DNA of 64,000 nucleotides from Mesomycoplasma hyopneumoniae J (GTDB lineage Bacteria; Bacillota_I; Bacilli_A; Mycoplasmatales; Metamycoplasmataceae): NCBI RefSeq assembly GCF_000008205.1, contig NC_007295.1, positions 248,001 to 312,000 of the forward strand, read 5' to 3'. Shown piece by piece: positions 21,195 to 32,567 of this stretch (position 1 is its first letter; each line of letters starts with the position of its first letter). The notes under the pieces were generated by a model. It saw only the letters and a program-made list of their open reading frames with translations, ran no database searches and was not told where the DNA came from. The position numbers and the translations under genes were made by a program.

Positions 21195-22238
21195 ATGAAA
21201 AAAGCAAAAATTAAAGTCGGTGTTTTAGGACTAGGACGAATGGGTCTAAGCCATGCTGAAAACCTTTTAGATAAAATCCAAAATGCTGAATTAATCGCAC
21301 TTTGTTCCCTTGATGAGACAGCAAAAAATTATGCTAAATTATGAAATATTCCTTTTTGGTATAATTCTTATGAAAAAATGCTTGAAAATCAAGAAATTGA
21401 TGCTGTTATTATTGTAAGTCCTACCCCTTATCATCCCCAGAATATTCTTGATGCCCTTAGAGCAAAAAAACATGTTTTTTGCGAAAAACCATTAGGAACA
21501 AATCTTGAAGAAATTTATAATTTAGTAAAATTAGCAAAAAACTATCAAAATCAAGTAATTCAAATCGGCTTTATGCGTCGTTATGATAAAGATTTTCACT
21601 ATGCAAAACAATTAGTAGACCAAAATCAGATCGGTAAAGTTTTTTATGTAAGAACTCTTTCCCAAGATCCAGAAAAAGATATTAAAAATATGTTTTATTT
21701 TGGACCAACCTCTGGTGGTCAATTTATTGATGTAGGCGCTCATGATCTTGATTTGATGATTTGGTATTTAAATTCTTATCCAAAACGAGTTTGATCACTT
21801 GGTGATGCTTATAAATATCAAGAATTTCGCACTTGAAATGATGGCGATGTGGTTGCGGCCATGTTTGAATTTCATAATGGATCAATTGGAATAATGACAG
21901 CAAGCCGGATTGGCCCTCAAGGTTATCAAGCCCAAGCGGAACTAATTGGAACAACTGGCCATCTAAATATTGGCCTAATTGATGCAAAAAATAACGTAAT
22001 TAGTCTAAATTCTGCTGGCGCAGTTCATAATTACCACCGGAATTTTAACTCCCGTTTTAAGGATGCTTATATTGCTGAACTAAATGATTTTGTCAATAAA
22101 ATCATTGAAAAAAATTATGATAAAACGCAACTAGATGAGGCATTAGTAAATATAATTGCACTTAAAAAAGCACAAGAATCATTTCAAGATAAGCAAATTA
22201 AGGAAATAAATTATCCAGACTGGCTTGAAATTAAATAA
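21195..22238 (+). CDS. Gfo/Idh/MocA oxidoreductase, second inositol dehydrogenase-like gene
   Basis: 347 residues. N-terminal Rossmann motif VGVLGLGRMGLSHAE, catalytic HVFCEKPLGTN, and GGQFIDVGAHDLDLM holding the conserved Asp and His. It is paralogous to iolG at 12685 but clearly diverged, which suggests a different inositol stereoisomer (scyllo- or D-chiro-inositol, IolX/IolW-like) or a related sugar. Last gene of the inositol operon, followed by a good terminator. The enzyme class is sure; the substrate is inferred from context only. Confidence 0.88.
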
Positions 22239-22258
22239 TTAAAAAAATAAAAATAACA

Positions 22259-22295
22259 AAAAATTAGAAGTTAAATACTTCTAATTTTTTTTATA
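22259..22295 (+). terminator. Terminator of the inositol operon
   Basis: AAATTAGAAGT / ACTTCTAATTT, 11 base pairs with a TAAAT loop and a T-rich tail, 20 bases after the last stop. Confidence 0.85.
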
Positions 22296-22348
22296 TTTTA
22301 TCCAAATTTTTTCTTTAATTTTAATTAAAATTTAAGAAAAAATTTGAT

Positions 22349-23407
22349 TTATTTCCAAAATCAGAATTTTGCCATCGATCTTGAAAATATTCCTCAGCCC
22401 GTTGATCAATTACTAATATCCCTGTCAAGATCAAATGGTCTTATAATTCCTTCTCCTTTTTTGATTGCAAGATATAAACTATTTTTAAATTCTTCATTTT
22501 CTTCAAAATTATCAACTTTCTCAAATTCAGCAAAACCGATAGCAAAAACCTTATAAAAAATAATAAAATATTCCCTTAGGTAATTAAAACGAAGAAATCA
22601 GAAGGGAACTGCGGCAAAAGAAAGTAGTGTTCAAGTGATAATTAAAGTGCCAATTCCGGCATATTCAATCAATATATCATAATCATTTCTGATATTTTTG
22701 AAAAATGAAAATTGAAAACCCATTTTAAAAATAGTAACAGTAGCCGCTGATCAAAAAAGTGTTAAAAAAATATAAGATAAAGTAGATAAAACAAATAAAT
22801 TATTATGGATTTTTTTTACTTCCTCAAAATAATTTAACTTGTAATCCCGTAATTTAAAATCATTGGCAAAAATATCAATTTCTAATAAATTGTATTTGTA
22901 TTTAGAAATAAAATTTGACATTTTATTTAAAAAAAATTTACTGAATATAATCGTGTTATTATAAAATTGGTCAAATTTTGAGATTTTTTCCCCGTTTTCT
23001 TCCTTAAAATCTCGAAATTCAATTCAGAATTTATTTTCAATTAGAAAATTAGTTTTAATAAATTCGGTTTCAAAATGGAGAGATAAGCCTTTTAAAAAAA
23101 GATGATTTTGTCGATACTTTTTTTTGCTTTCCAATCCAAATCAGATAAGTAAAACTAGTAAAATTATACAAAAAACAAGCAAAAATATCAAAAATGTATT
23201 AATTACCAATAATCTATCATTAACATTTTTGATAAATTTTGAATTTTTTTTAATAAAAGGTTTTATATCAAATTCTAATAATAAAATTGAGGTTAGCAAG
23301 ATAAAAAATACAAGAAAAAACAGCGAAAAAATCAAAAAAATTGACTTATTTTTCCTGATTTTTCAATTAAAAAAAAGAACTCATTTCTCAATTTCTTTTT
23401 TTTGCAT
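22349..23407 (-). CDS. Hypothetical membrane protein, four helices (last gene of a four-gene cluster)
   Basis: 352 residues, continuous only with UGA as Trp. Two N-terminal helices (about 28-50 and 68-92), a charged region of about 130 residues, two further helices (about 215-240 and 260-285), then a roughly 65-residue cytoplasmic tail ending KFWFWK. No known domain recognised. The layout resembles the gene at 1566-2309. It begins 4 bases after the stop of the previous gene, so the two are one transcript. The AT-rich composition matches the neighbourhood. Confidence 0.55.
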
Positions 23408-23410
23408 TTT

Positions 23411-24226
23411 TTATTTGCTTTCTTGAAGTTCTGCTGAAATTACCATTGTAGTTACAACCGAGACAATTGAGTTTAAAGTATCGAGAATATTTAGCGCTGC
23501 ACTTATCGGATTTACATAACCAACACTCATTAAAAGTCCGCGTTTTGCCGCGGTTTTAATTGTAAGTTGTTTTATTATTTTATAGGCATTCTTAATCCAT
23601 TTTAGAAATATAGTTTTTTTTATTAATAATTTAGCAATTGTTTCTTTTGTAATTTCATCGCTTATTTTTCTGCCAATAATTTTTATGATTGTTTTTTCCA
23701 TTATTTTTTCTATTTGTTGTTTGATTAATATTCGTATTGGATTTGTTGCTGTAGAAAGATTTGCAATATTATAATAAAAACCTAAATCCATACCACGCTC
23801 TGTAATTTCTTCTCTTAATTGATCCTTAAATTCATAAAATGACATTCCCGAAAATTTTATGATTCTTTCATATTCAGAGGAGTTTTTAAATTGATTTATT
23901 TTTTCTCAATCTTCATCCATTTCTTTCTGGATTTTAAAAGATTCTCATACAAAATATGTCATTATTGATGCTTGTATCGAAGCAGCTGCGGCAAGCGGAG
24001 CGGTTGCTCCAAAAGTTCAAAAAGCCAAACCTGTATAAGTTGCAACAAGTGCTCAAGCTGTCCCCGCTAAAACTGCAGATGTTATATTTAGCCCTTTTGT
24101 TGCATTATAAAATCTTTGATATTTACCTAAAAATTTCTCAAATTGCTTCTTTGATTCCTTTGTTTCATTTTGTAATTTTAAAAATTTTTCTTCCCACTCT
24201 GAATCATTTAGTATTGCATCAATTAT
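23411..24226 (-). CDS. Hypothetical protein with hydrophobic Ala/Gly-rich hairpin; start unclear
   Basis: About 271 residues. The open frame extends upstream to a TAA at 24254-24256 but has no ATG, GTG or TTG before the conserved-looking coding begins; ATA 24226, ATT 24223 or ATT 24250 are the only options. The alternative is that it is the 3' half of the preceding gene, reached by a one-base slip in an A8 run (24226-24233). A charged N-terminal helix is followed by an unusual Ala/Gly/Trp-rich hydrophobic segment (AWALVATYTGLAFWTFG and PLAAAASIQASIM), a charged region, and a second mildly hydrophobic end (GYVNPISAALNILDTLNSIV). This pattern recalls membrane-inserting helical hairpins, but I recognise no family. 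Confidence 0.5.
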
Positions 24227-24801
24227 TTTTTTTCTTCATTTTTTGTTAATTTTTTAGCAGTATTGCTCTTTTCAGATAGATTATTAGAATTTTTTTGGCT
24301 TTTTGGTTTGCTTCTATTCATTTCCTCTTTTATTAAATCGTTTTCATAATTGTTTTCTTGAATTTCTGGTGTTTGAGTATTAACAAGTGGTAAATTTGAA
24401 TGCTGAAAATATAAATTAAGAGCATCTGTTGATGTTATTCTTTTTGACTTTATCGCTTCTAAGTTCTCATAAAATTCTTTTTTAAATCTTATTCTTTGTT
24501 CAATATCATTAAAATTATCCAGGTTAAAATTTAAATATTCTTCTACTTCACTAAATTTTGAAAAATCTACATCTTCTATTAATTCTTGCATTTTTGTAAA
24601 ATTTTTATCAAATCTTTCTAACATAGAAATACTTTCAATGTTATCAGCCAAAATTTTAATAGGCGGTGTAGTATCAATTGGTTTTGAAATTATCAGAGGA
24701 TTTCTACTTTGATAAATATCCATATTTCTAACTTGATAGACAGGGACAAAAATCCCTGGAAGTTGAGATAAATCACCTAAATTAAATAGAATTTTCTTCA
24801 T
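24223..24801 (-). CDS. Hypothetical soluble protein, Lys/Asn-rich C-terminus
   Basis: 192 residues. GAGGTG lies five bases before the ATG, a good ribosome site inside the end of the upstream gene (20-base overlap). The N-terminus (MKKILFNLGDLSQLPGIFVP) is hydrophobic-aromatic but not a signal peptide; the centre is acidic and helical; the last 40 residues are low-complexity (N, K, S, E). It ends at a TAA immediately after an A8 run. Adding one A would fuse it in frame to the next gene, giving a protein of about 463 residues. No family recognised. Confidence 0.5.
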   Translation of the reverse strand: MKKILFNLGDLSQLPGIFVPVYQVRNMDIYQSRNPLIISKPIDTTPPIKILADNIESISMLERFDKNFTKMQELIEDVDFSKFSEVEEYLNFNLDNFNDIEQRIRFKKEFYENLEAIKSKRITSTDALNLYFQHSNLPLVNTQTPEIQENNYENDLIKEEMNRSKPKSQKNSNNLSEKSNTAKKLTKNEEKK

Positions 24802-25702
24802 GAATCACCTCATTATTTATAATTTTTGCTAATTGATCAAGCTGATAAAATTTCTTGTCAATTTCAAGTTTTAATACTTTAATTATATTTGAAAAAGTGG
24901 ACTTTTCAACCAAAACTTTAAAAATATTTAAAGGTCTATTCGGATTTAAAAAATAGAATTTTTCCTGTTTTTCCTTTAAAAACTTAAATTTTACTTGTTC
25001 TAAAAGTTTTTTATTTTCACCATTGATAAATTTTGAGTCAATAATTAAAAAATTTTCATTTTCATAATTTTGGAAATTAGTAACTATTCGCGCGTATTTT
25101 AGATAAAAAACTAAATTTTTTGTTGTGGTTATCTTAAAATGTGACTCAAGAGTAACTGCATCAAAAATAAAATCTATTTTGCTTTCATCTTTTTCCTTTA
25201 AATTCTCGGCTGTTTCTAAATTAGGATTTAATAAAAACTCTTTTATTAATTTAATATCTTCGTTAGTCGGGGCAAACTCAATTTTTTTTATACTTTCAAA
25301 TTGAAAATCCATTTCAAAAATCATTTTTTTCATTATTCACTTATTAAAATCTAGAACAAATTTTTTTTCTGGATTTAATCGGCAAAAAATAATACTAGTA
25401 AATCCAAAAATGAAAAATGTAATAAAACAAGCAACACCGGTGTATAATAACGGCAAAATATCAGGATTTATTCGTTTTGTTTGTATATAAGATTTTAGGG
25501 AACCCAGCATAATAATCAAAGTAATTGTTAAAAAAACACAAGTTAATGAGAAAAAAATAGTCCAAAAAATTTTTAAAACAAAGTATATTTTATCTAATTT
25601 CTTAGTTAAAAACTTTTGATCCTGTCACCGATACCGGCTTATATTCATAGAATATTTCATTAAAATTTCTTTGATTATTCGGCTATTCTTATCTTCTAGC
25701 AT
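24782..25702 (-). CDS. Hypothetical membrane-anchored protein (first gene of the cluster)
   Basis: 306 residues from ATG 25702. A UGA (25337-25339) read as Trp joins two apparently separate frames. There are two helices near the N-terminus (about 42-65 and 82-105), then a roughly 200-residue hydrophilic domain rich in Lys, Glu, Phe and Ile. An internal ATG at 25333 could give a soluble form, but no ribosome site favours it. No family recognised. The four consecutive, overlapping or abutting minus-strand genes 25702-22349 look like one transcription unit. Confidence 0.5.
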
Positions 25703-26229
25703 AACATATAAAACTACTTTAAAATAATATTATTTTATCATATTAGTTAATTTTTATGAATTTTTAATTTTAAAATTAGCCTTTAATTTATAGTGTTTTT
25801 TCATTTTTAGTATTTCTTTTTAATCAAAAATAGTAAAATTCATCTTTAGTCACGCTTTTATGGTAATTTTATTATATTTAAATATATTTTTGCACAATAA
25901 TATAAAAAACATATTAAATTATTAAATCATTAAAAAAATATTAAAATATACCCAATTATTTTTTAAAAACATCCAAAAAATGGTCAAACTTTAAAGAAAT
26001 ATGGAAGGAATTTTTTAATAAGTTTTTCGGATTTCATAATTTTTTTCACTAATTAAAATTCTAACTAATTTATATTAAAAAATTTATAAGAAAAGCTTGA
26101 AAATTTTGAAAAATTTGATAATATTTTTGTTAATTAGCTTTCTTCTAACCTTTTCGTCAAAAAAACCATAAAAATACTTATTCATATTATTAAAATATGA
26201 TATAATTGTAAACTCGAGAAAGGAAAAGC
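25703..26229. other. Intergenic region before secDF
   Basis: 527 very AT-rich bases between divergent units. No coding potential is convincing on either strand. It must hold the promoter of the 22-25 kb cluster on the left (no clear box) and the secDF promoter (TATAAT 26201) on the right. Confidence 0.6.
26201..26206 (+). promoter_or_regulatory. -10 box for secDF
   Basis: TATAAT (context TATGATATAATTG), 24 bases before the secDF ATG, with GAAAGGAAAA as ribosome site. Confidence 0.55.
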
Positions 26230-28827
26230 ATGAAATTAGGTACTTTTTTTGCTAAGTTGTTTTCGCTTAATAGTTGAAAGCGCTTTTTTCTTGCTTTTTT
26301 GACTTTTGCGCTTCTTGGAAGTGGGATTTTTTTGGTTTCAAATTTTTATATTTCTAAAAATATTAATCGTTCAATTGAATATGGTGGTGGGGCTGAAGTT
26401 TTAGTTCAAGTTAAAACTTTAGATGGAAAAATTCCATCATCTAAAGTTGTAAAAGAAGCTGATGCAGCAATTTTTCAACGCCTAACTGGAGGAGCTAATC
26501 TTAGTGGGACAAGCGTTTTCACTGAAGGCGAAGGTCGGATTAGAATTTCCCGTAATAAAATTTCTAATAATCGTGAATTAGACACTTTTATTCAAGAAAT
26601 TGTTAATAAACCAGTTTTAACCATTACTGATGTTGATACAAATCCACTTTTTTTTGAAGGAAAATTTGATAAAAACCTTAAATTAGACCAGGGAAACGAA
26701 ACAAATTGGATTGTTCCTTTTGCTCCAGGTTCTGCAATTTCACAACCAAATCCACAAAATCCGGCAAATAATCAAGTATTAATTGAGCTAAAAGATAAAA
26801 AAGCTCAACTTGAGTGATCAAAAGCAACAGAGTATATTTCAAAATTAGGTCATGGTAAGAATCGAATTTTGATTTGATCAAATATTGTTGAATTAAAAAA
26901 GATTGCAAAAGAAAAATTCCCTGCCCAATGAGCAAAATCCGGCGAAAATATTTATAATTTTGTCCATGTTGGCGAGAAAACTACCCCTGAATTTCTTCAG
27001 GGCAATAAAATTTTACAACCAGAACTTAAAAAATATCAATTTGATGCGAAAAAATATTTGATTTCCGATGCAACCGTTTCCCAAGCGCTAAATGGAAAAT
27101 CCTTTGTAATTACTGGAAGATTTACCCCTCAAGAAGCAAAACAATTGGCCCTTGATATAAATTATGGAACAGCTGATTATAAACTAGATTTTTTATCAGC
27201 ATCTTTTGTTAGCAAAACAAAATCAGATTCAGTTTTTATTGCGGGTTGAATTGCAATTGGGCTTGCAATTGCAATAATTTCTTTATTTTTGTTAATAAAT
27301 TACGGGCTTTTAGGTGCGCTTGCAACAATTTCGCTTTCATTATATGTATTTCTAACATTACTTTTTTTCACAATTGTCAGAGGTGAATATTCGCCGATTA
27401 CAATTTCAGCCTTAGTTGTGGGAATTGGAATGAATATTGATGCAAATGTTATTAGTTTTGAGGTATTTAAATCCCGAATTTATTCAGGAAATTCTGTTTT
27501 AAAAGCAAATTATCAAGCTAATCGATTGTCTTTTAATGCAATTCTTGATTCAAATATTACAACACTAATTGCAGCACTTGTTCTGTTCTTTTTTGGTACT
27601 AAAAATGTTAAAAGTTTCTCGATTACTTTGATTTTTTCAATTATTTTCACTTTAATAGTAACAATCGGCTTTACAAAATTTTTTACCAGCTTTATTCTTA
27701 AGGCAAACTTTTTCCAAAATAATGAAAAAAAACTTTGACTATTAGGTATCAAAAAATATTATCTTAGAAAATATCAACGCGGTTATAATTCAATTTATTC
27801 ACAAATTGATTATGAAAAAATTTATAAATATACGAGATGATTGCCGCTTATTTTGTTTTTAGGTTCAATAATAGTTTTTGCAGTTTTTGCCGGAATTTAT
27901 AGATCATTTGGTTCAGGATTTAATTTAGCAATTGATTTTAGTGGCGGAACTAACTTTTTAATTGAAAGCTCAAATTCAAGTTATGATTTAATTACAAAGG
28001 AAAAAGCCGAAAAAATAATTAGTTTTCTTGATTCACAAAATATAAACAAGTCAAATTCAACAATTTTGCTTAATCCATTAAATGAAAATGGAAATATTTT
28101 TAATCTTGAAATTAAAACAAAACTTGATCTAGCAACAAAAATTGCCTCATTAAATACGGCAATCCAGAATAATTTTTCTAATATTCGAATGACAAATTAT
28201 TCAATTTCGAATGAAGAAGCTCAAAAATTAATTTTCAATGCAATTCTTTCAGTTGGAATCGCACTTATTTTTGTAACTATTTTTACGCTAATTAGGTTTA
28301 AATGGACTTTTTCGCTTGCAATAATTTTCTCACTTCTTTTTAATGTTTTAATGGTTTTGCTAGCAATTATTATTACACGGATCGAAATATCGCAGAATTT
28401 AGTTGTTGCAATTCTTACTTTAATTGGTTATACAGTAAATGATACAATCGTGGTTTTTGATAGAGTAAAAGCAAGATTTTCAGAAATAAATCATGAAAAT
28501 GTTTATAAATTTGATAAAATTAAAGAAATTTCCTTACAAGCAATTAGAGAAACAGCAAAAAGGTCGGTATATACATCCTTGACAACCATTTTAACAATTG
28601 TTGTTTTAATGATTTTTTATGAATCAATTGATATTGTCTTTAGCCTGACGATGTTAATTGGTGTGATAATTGGAACATATTCCTCCTTATTTATCGCAAC
28701 CCGCATTTGGATTATTCTTGAATCATACCGTAATCGTAAAAAAGAGATGAGAATCAATAAAAAATACTGAAATGTCCAAAAAATTTATGAACAAACTTTC
28801 GCAAATATTAATGATTATGAAAAATAA
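26230..28827 (+). CDS. secDF: Fused protein-export membrane protein SecDF
   Basis: 865 residues with six UGA Trp codons. The SecD half carries the first helix, a large extracellular domain (about residues 40-340) and five helices with the family loop ALVVGIGMNIDANVISFEVFK. The SecF half starts at about residue 537 with another helix, the DFSGGTNFLIE motif, and five more helices including LIGYTVNDTIVVFDRVK. SecDF uses the proton-motive force to pull substrates through SecYEG. A fused SecDF is normal in mycoplasmas and Bacillus. Ends in a clear terminator; monocistronic. Confidence 0.93.
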
Positions 28828-28854
28828 TATAAATCAACTTTTTCTATTGTGGGG

Positions 28855-28878
28855 AAAATCAAAAATGTTGATTTTTTT
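28855..28878 (+). terminator. Terminator after secDF
   Basis: AAAATCAA / TTGATTTT, 8 base pairs with a 5-base loop and a following T-run, 27 bases after the secDF stop. Confidence 0.75.
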
Positions 28879-28915
28879 CTAATATTTTATTTGATAACTT
28901 AAAAAAAGGTAAAAA

Positions 28916-30202
28916 GTGAAAAAAAAGTTAAATTTATGCCCAAAAGGAACCTATGATTTCTTTGGCCAAGGTGCTAAAATTTTCATTGATGTTCGTAAAG
29001 TTTTTTTTAATCAGGCAAAAAAATTTAATTTTTCTTATATTGAAACACCAATTTTTGAATATGCAAATATTTTTCTAACAACAAATCAAATCGCAGATAT
29101 TGTAAGTAAAGAATTATATAAATTTTTTGATAAATCAGGACGTGAATTGGCACTAAGACCTGAAGGTACAGCCCCAATTATGCGCTCGGTAGCCCAGCAT
29201 AAATTATTCCAAACAGAAAAGAAATTTTTCTATTTTGGCCCAATGTTTCGCTATGAAAACCCTCAAAAAGGTCGATTTCGTCAGTTTTATCAAGCCGGAT
29301 TTGAAATTATTAATTATAAAAAAGATTCACTGGAATTCCAAATTCTTGAAATTATTCTTTTAATTAAATCGATTTTTAAAGACCTTGGGATAAATGAATA
29401 TGAACTTAAAATTAATTTCCTTTCGAATCTAACAACAAGGAATATTTATGAAAAAAATTTGGCCCAATATTTTGAAAAATTCAGTGATAAACTTGAGCCA
29501 ATTTCAAAAATACGGATTAAGAAAAATCCACTACGGATTCTTGATGATAAAATTGAACAGGAAAAAGAATTTGTCAAATTAGCTCCTAAAATAAATACTT
29601 TTTGAACAATGGAAGATAAAAATATTTTTAATAGAATAACTTCAATTCTGGAAGAATTTAAAATCAGCTATAAAGTTGATTATAATTTAGTCCGTGGTCT
29701 TGATTATTATGATGATTTTGTTTTTGAATTTATTGATACTTCACAAACACTTGGGACAAAATTAGCGCTTGTAGGAGGGGGTTGTTATAATAATTTGCCG
29801 ACAAAATTTGGGCTTAATAATTTTAAAAGTATTGGAATGGCCTTTGGAATTGAACGCTTAATTGAGATTCTAAAATCAAAAAAGAACATAAAAGAGCAAA
29901 ATCTTGACTTTTTTTTATTAAGTTTTACCGATAAAGAAATTTTGCTAAATTTTAAATTAGCAAAAATATTACGAAAAGAAAATTTTTTAGTCGATTTAAA
30001 TAAAACACCATTTTCAGTAAGTAAAGGTTTTCAATTAGCCAAAAAATCTGGAGCTAAATTTGTTTTTTTCTTTGAAAAAAATCAAGCAAAAAATTATATT
30101 TCTCTAAAAAATTTGCAAACTGGAAAGAATGAACAAATTTTATATACTGAAATTAATTTTGAATATCTAAATTCAATTATCAAAGCGAGTGAAAATGCAT
30201 AA
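28916..30202 (+). CDS. hisS: Histidyl-tRNA synthetase
   Basis: 428 residues, class II aaRS. Seen: GTYDF start typical of HisRS, motif 2 (FYFGPMFRYENPQKGRFRQF), the histidine A motif as LVRGLDYYDDFVFEF, and motif 3 (GMAFGIERLIEIL). The start is GTG at 28916 behind AAAGGT. One UGA (Trp) splits it under the standard code. It overlaps aspS by 8 bases, forming a two-synthetase operon, an order common in many bacteria. Confidence 0.96.
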
Positions 30203-31898
30203 TTCGAAAACTTTATCCAAATCTGATCTCGGAAAAACAGTTACAATTCAAGGTTGAGTACAAAATATTAGGAAAATTAAAGGCAAAAGTTTCGTGATAA
30301 TCCGTGATTATCAAGGAATTTTTCAAGCTGTTGTAACTCAAAATTCAAAAGTTGATCGATTCACCAAGGAATCTGTTGTCAAAGTTCAAGGAATTCTTAC
30401 TCAGCGGATAAATCCAAATACCAAAATTCATAACGGTGATCTTGAGATTCTAGTTGATAATTTAGAGACAATTTCATTAGCGGATCAGATTCCTTTTGAA
30501 ATTAGCGATCAGCTAGAAGTAAGCGAGGATTTACGACTTCAATTTCGTTATTTGGATCTACGACGCCAAATAATGAAGGAAAATTTAACATTTCGTTATA
30601 AAATTTTCCATTATATTCGTTGTTTTTTATATAAAAACAACTTTATTGAAATTGAAACTCCAATTCTTTCTAAATCAACACCAGAAGGTGCTAGATCATT
30701 TTTAGTTCCAACACGGCAAAAAGGCAAATTTTTCGCACTTCCGCAATCACCACAAATTTATAAACAGCTTTTAATGGTTTCTGCTTTTGAAAAATACTTC
30801 CAGTTTGCTCGTGTTTTTCGTGATGAAGATCTCAGAAAAGATCGTCAATTTGAATTTTTACAGCTTGATTTAGAATTTGGATTTCCCACTTTTGAAAAAA
30901 TTTCAGAGGAAATTGAAGCACTAATACGTGATTTATGAACAAAAATTTTTCCCAATTTAGCAATAGATTTCCCAAAACTTACTTATTTTGAAGCAATTAA
31001 GAACTATGGAACTGACAAACCTGATCTCCGTTTTGAGACTAAATTATTTGATTTAGACTTTCTTAATGATATAGACTTGCTTTTTCAAGGAAAAGTTCGC
31101 GGACTTTTCCTTGAAAAAGTTTTAATTACAAAACCAGAATATCGAATTTTTGTCGAAAAAATTCAACAAAATAATGCAAAAACACTTTTATACCTGCATA
31201 TTTTTGAGGGAAAAATTACTTATTTTTCCTTTAAAACTAGTGAAAAACTCTTAATAAAAACTAAAATTGAGAACTGAATTTTGCAAAATAACTACCACAC
31301 TGGCACACTATTTCTAATTGCTGCTGATTATAAGATTGCTTCGCAGGCACTTGGAGCACTTAGAAATTTAGTCGCAAAAAAATATAAACTGATTAACGAG
31401 GATCAATTTAAATTTGCCTGAATTATTAACTGGCCACTTTTTGAATTAGATATAAATAACAAACTTACCTCAGCTCACCATCCTTTTACTGCCCCAACTT
31501 TAGAAAGTCAACAATTTTTGCATAAAAATCCTTTAAAAGTCCAAGCTCAGGCCTATGATCTTGTTCTTAATGGGTTTGAATTAGGCTCAGGGTCAATTCG
31601 AATCCACAATGCGGAATTACAAAAGCAAGTTTTTACAATTCTCGGGCTTGATCAAGACCAAATTCATACTCAATTTGGAGCGCTGTTACGCGCATTTAAT
31701 TACGGCGTTCCTCCCCATGGTGGCTTCGCTTTTGGCCTTGATCGGCTCATTATGATTTTAAGAAAAACGAATTCGATCCGTGATGTTATTGCTTTTCCGG
31801 TGAATTCAAAAGGTTTAGACCTATTGCTTGATTCACCAACTGAAATTGACCAAAATTTACTTGCTGAATTTGGTTTGAAGGATATAGGCAAAAACTAA
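30195..31898 (+). CDS. aspS: Aspartyl-tRNA synthetase
   Basis: 567 residues. N-terminal OB-fold anticodon-binding domain ([22 protein letters not shown]), then the class II catalytic domain: motif 1 region [17 protein letters not shown], motif 2 [20 protein letters not shown], motif 3 [14 protein letters not shown]. The bacterial-type GAD insertion lies between motifs 2 and 3 and is shorter and less conserved than usual. Starts inside the end of hisS. Confidence 0.96.
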
Positions 31899-31933
31899 AT
31901 TAGCAAAAAATAAGTAAAAATTATTTTTTTTGG

Positions 31934-31939
31934 TATAAT
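31934..31939 (+). promoter_or_regulatory. Extended -10 box for the YhcH-like gene
   Basis: TGGTATAAT, an extended -10 (TGN before TATAAT), 34 bases ahead of the ATG at 31973. Confidence 0.5.
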
Positions 31940-31972
31940 TTAGAATATAATTTTATAAGTAGTTGGGCAAAA

Positions 31973-32428
31973 ATGATATATGATAAACTAGAAAATTTTG
32001 ATAAATATTCATTTCTAAATAAAAATTTTGCTAAATTAGCTGTTTTTTTAAAAGAAAATAATTTAAATGAAATTCCTCCGGGAAAAACTCAAATTGATGG
32101 TAATAAAATATTTGTAATTAATGTCGATGTTACAAGTTTTGATGATACAAACGCGCTTTATGAATATCATAGAAGATATGCGGATGTTCATATTGTCCTT
32201 GATGAAGAAGAGCAATATTTTTTTGATTTTTCCGAGAAATTAATAAATAAAATTAGCGATTATTCTGAGAAGGATGATGTTGCTTTTTATGCAAAAGATT
32301 CAACTCGTAATTTAATAAAACCATTAAAAGGTGAATTTTTAATTTTTCTGCCTGGAGATGCGCATTTACCAAAATATACTGGCAAAATCAGCACAATCCG
32401 CAAAATGATTTTCAAGGTAGAATATTAA
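31973..32428 (+). CDS. YhcH/YjgK/YiaL (TabA/EbgC-like, DUF386) family protein
   Basis: 151 residues, the standard size of this cupin-like family. Family residues include a His-rich core (YEYHRRYADVHIVLDEEE with the HxxYxDxH pattern), and FLIFLPGDAHLPKY near the C-terminus, where His and Asp complete the metal site. Members handle sugar acids or sialic-acid-related sugars; some are mutarotase- or isomerase-like. The exact substrate is unknown. Stand-alone gene with its own promoter. Confidence 0.8.
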   Translation: MIYDKLENFDKYSFLNKNFAKLAVFLKENNLNEIPPGKTQIDGNKIFVINVDVTSFDDTNALYEYHRRYADVHIVLDEEEQYFFDFSEKLINKISDYSEKDDVAFYAKDSTRNLIKPLKGEFLIFLPGDAHLPKYTGKISTIRKMIFKVEY

Positions 32429-32480
32429 AAAGGAACATTTTATAAACATTTTAGTTTTTTTAAAAAACAGTATTTTATTG

Positions 32481-32486
32481 TATAAT
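32481..32486 (+). promoter_or_regulatory. -10 box for rpsT
   Basis: TATAAT in the context TTGTATAATTTAATATATAAT; a second TATAAT-like box follows. The 20-base poly-A run lies between this and the ribosome site. Confidence 0.45.
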
Positions 32487-32527
32487 TTAATATATAATAG
32501 ATATTAACTAAAATTATTTTGTTTTTC

Positions 32528-32547
32528 AAAAAAAAAAAAAAAAAAAA
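32528..32547 (+). repeat. A20 homopolymer upstream of rpsT
   Basis: Twenty consecutive A in the rpsT leader, ending 20 bases before the ATG. Such tracts are prone to slippage and may tune expression. Confidence 0.7.
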
Positions 32548-32567
32548 CCGAAAAAGGAAAAAAAAGA

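Noticed and set aside
22344-24249. Plus-strand frames at 22344-22556, 23124-23426 and 23956-24249.
   Set aside because: Antisense to well-formed minus-strand membrane proteins; no ribosome sites or promoters.
25332-25703. A separate 60-residue membrane ORF upstream of the gene at 24782.
   Set aside because: A UGA at 25337 read as Trp joins it in frame to the following sequence, so it is the N-terminus of one 306-residue protein.
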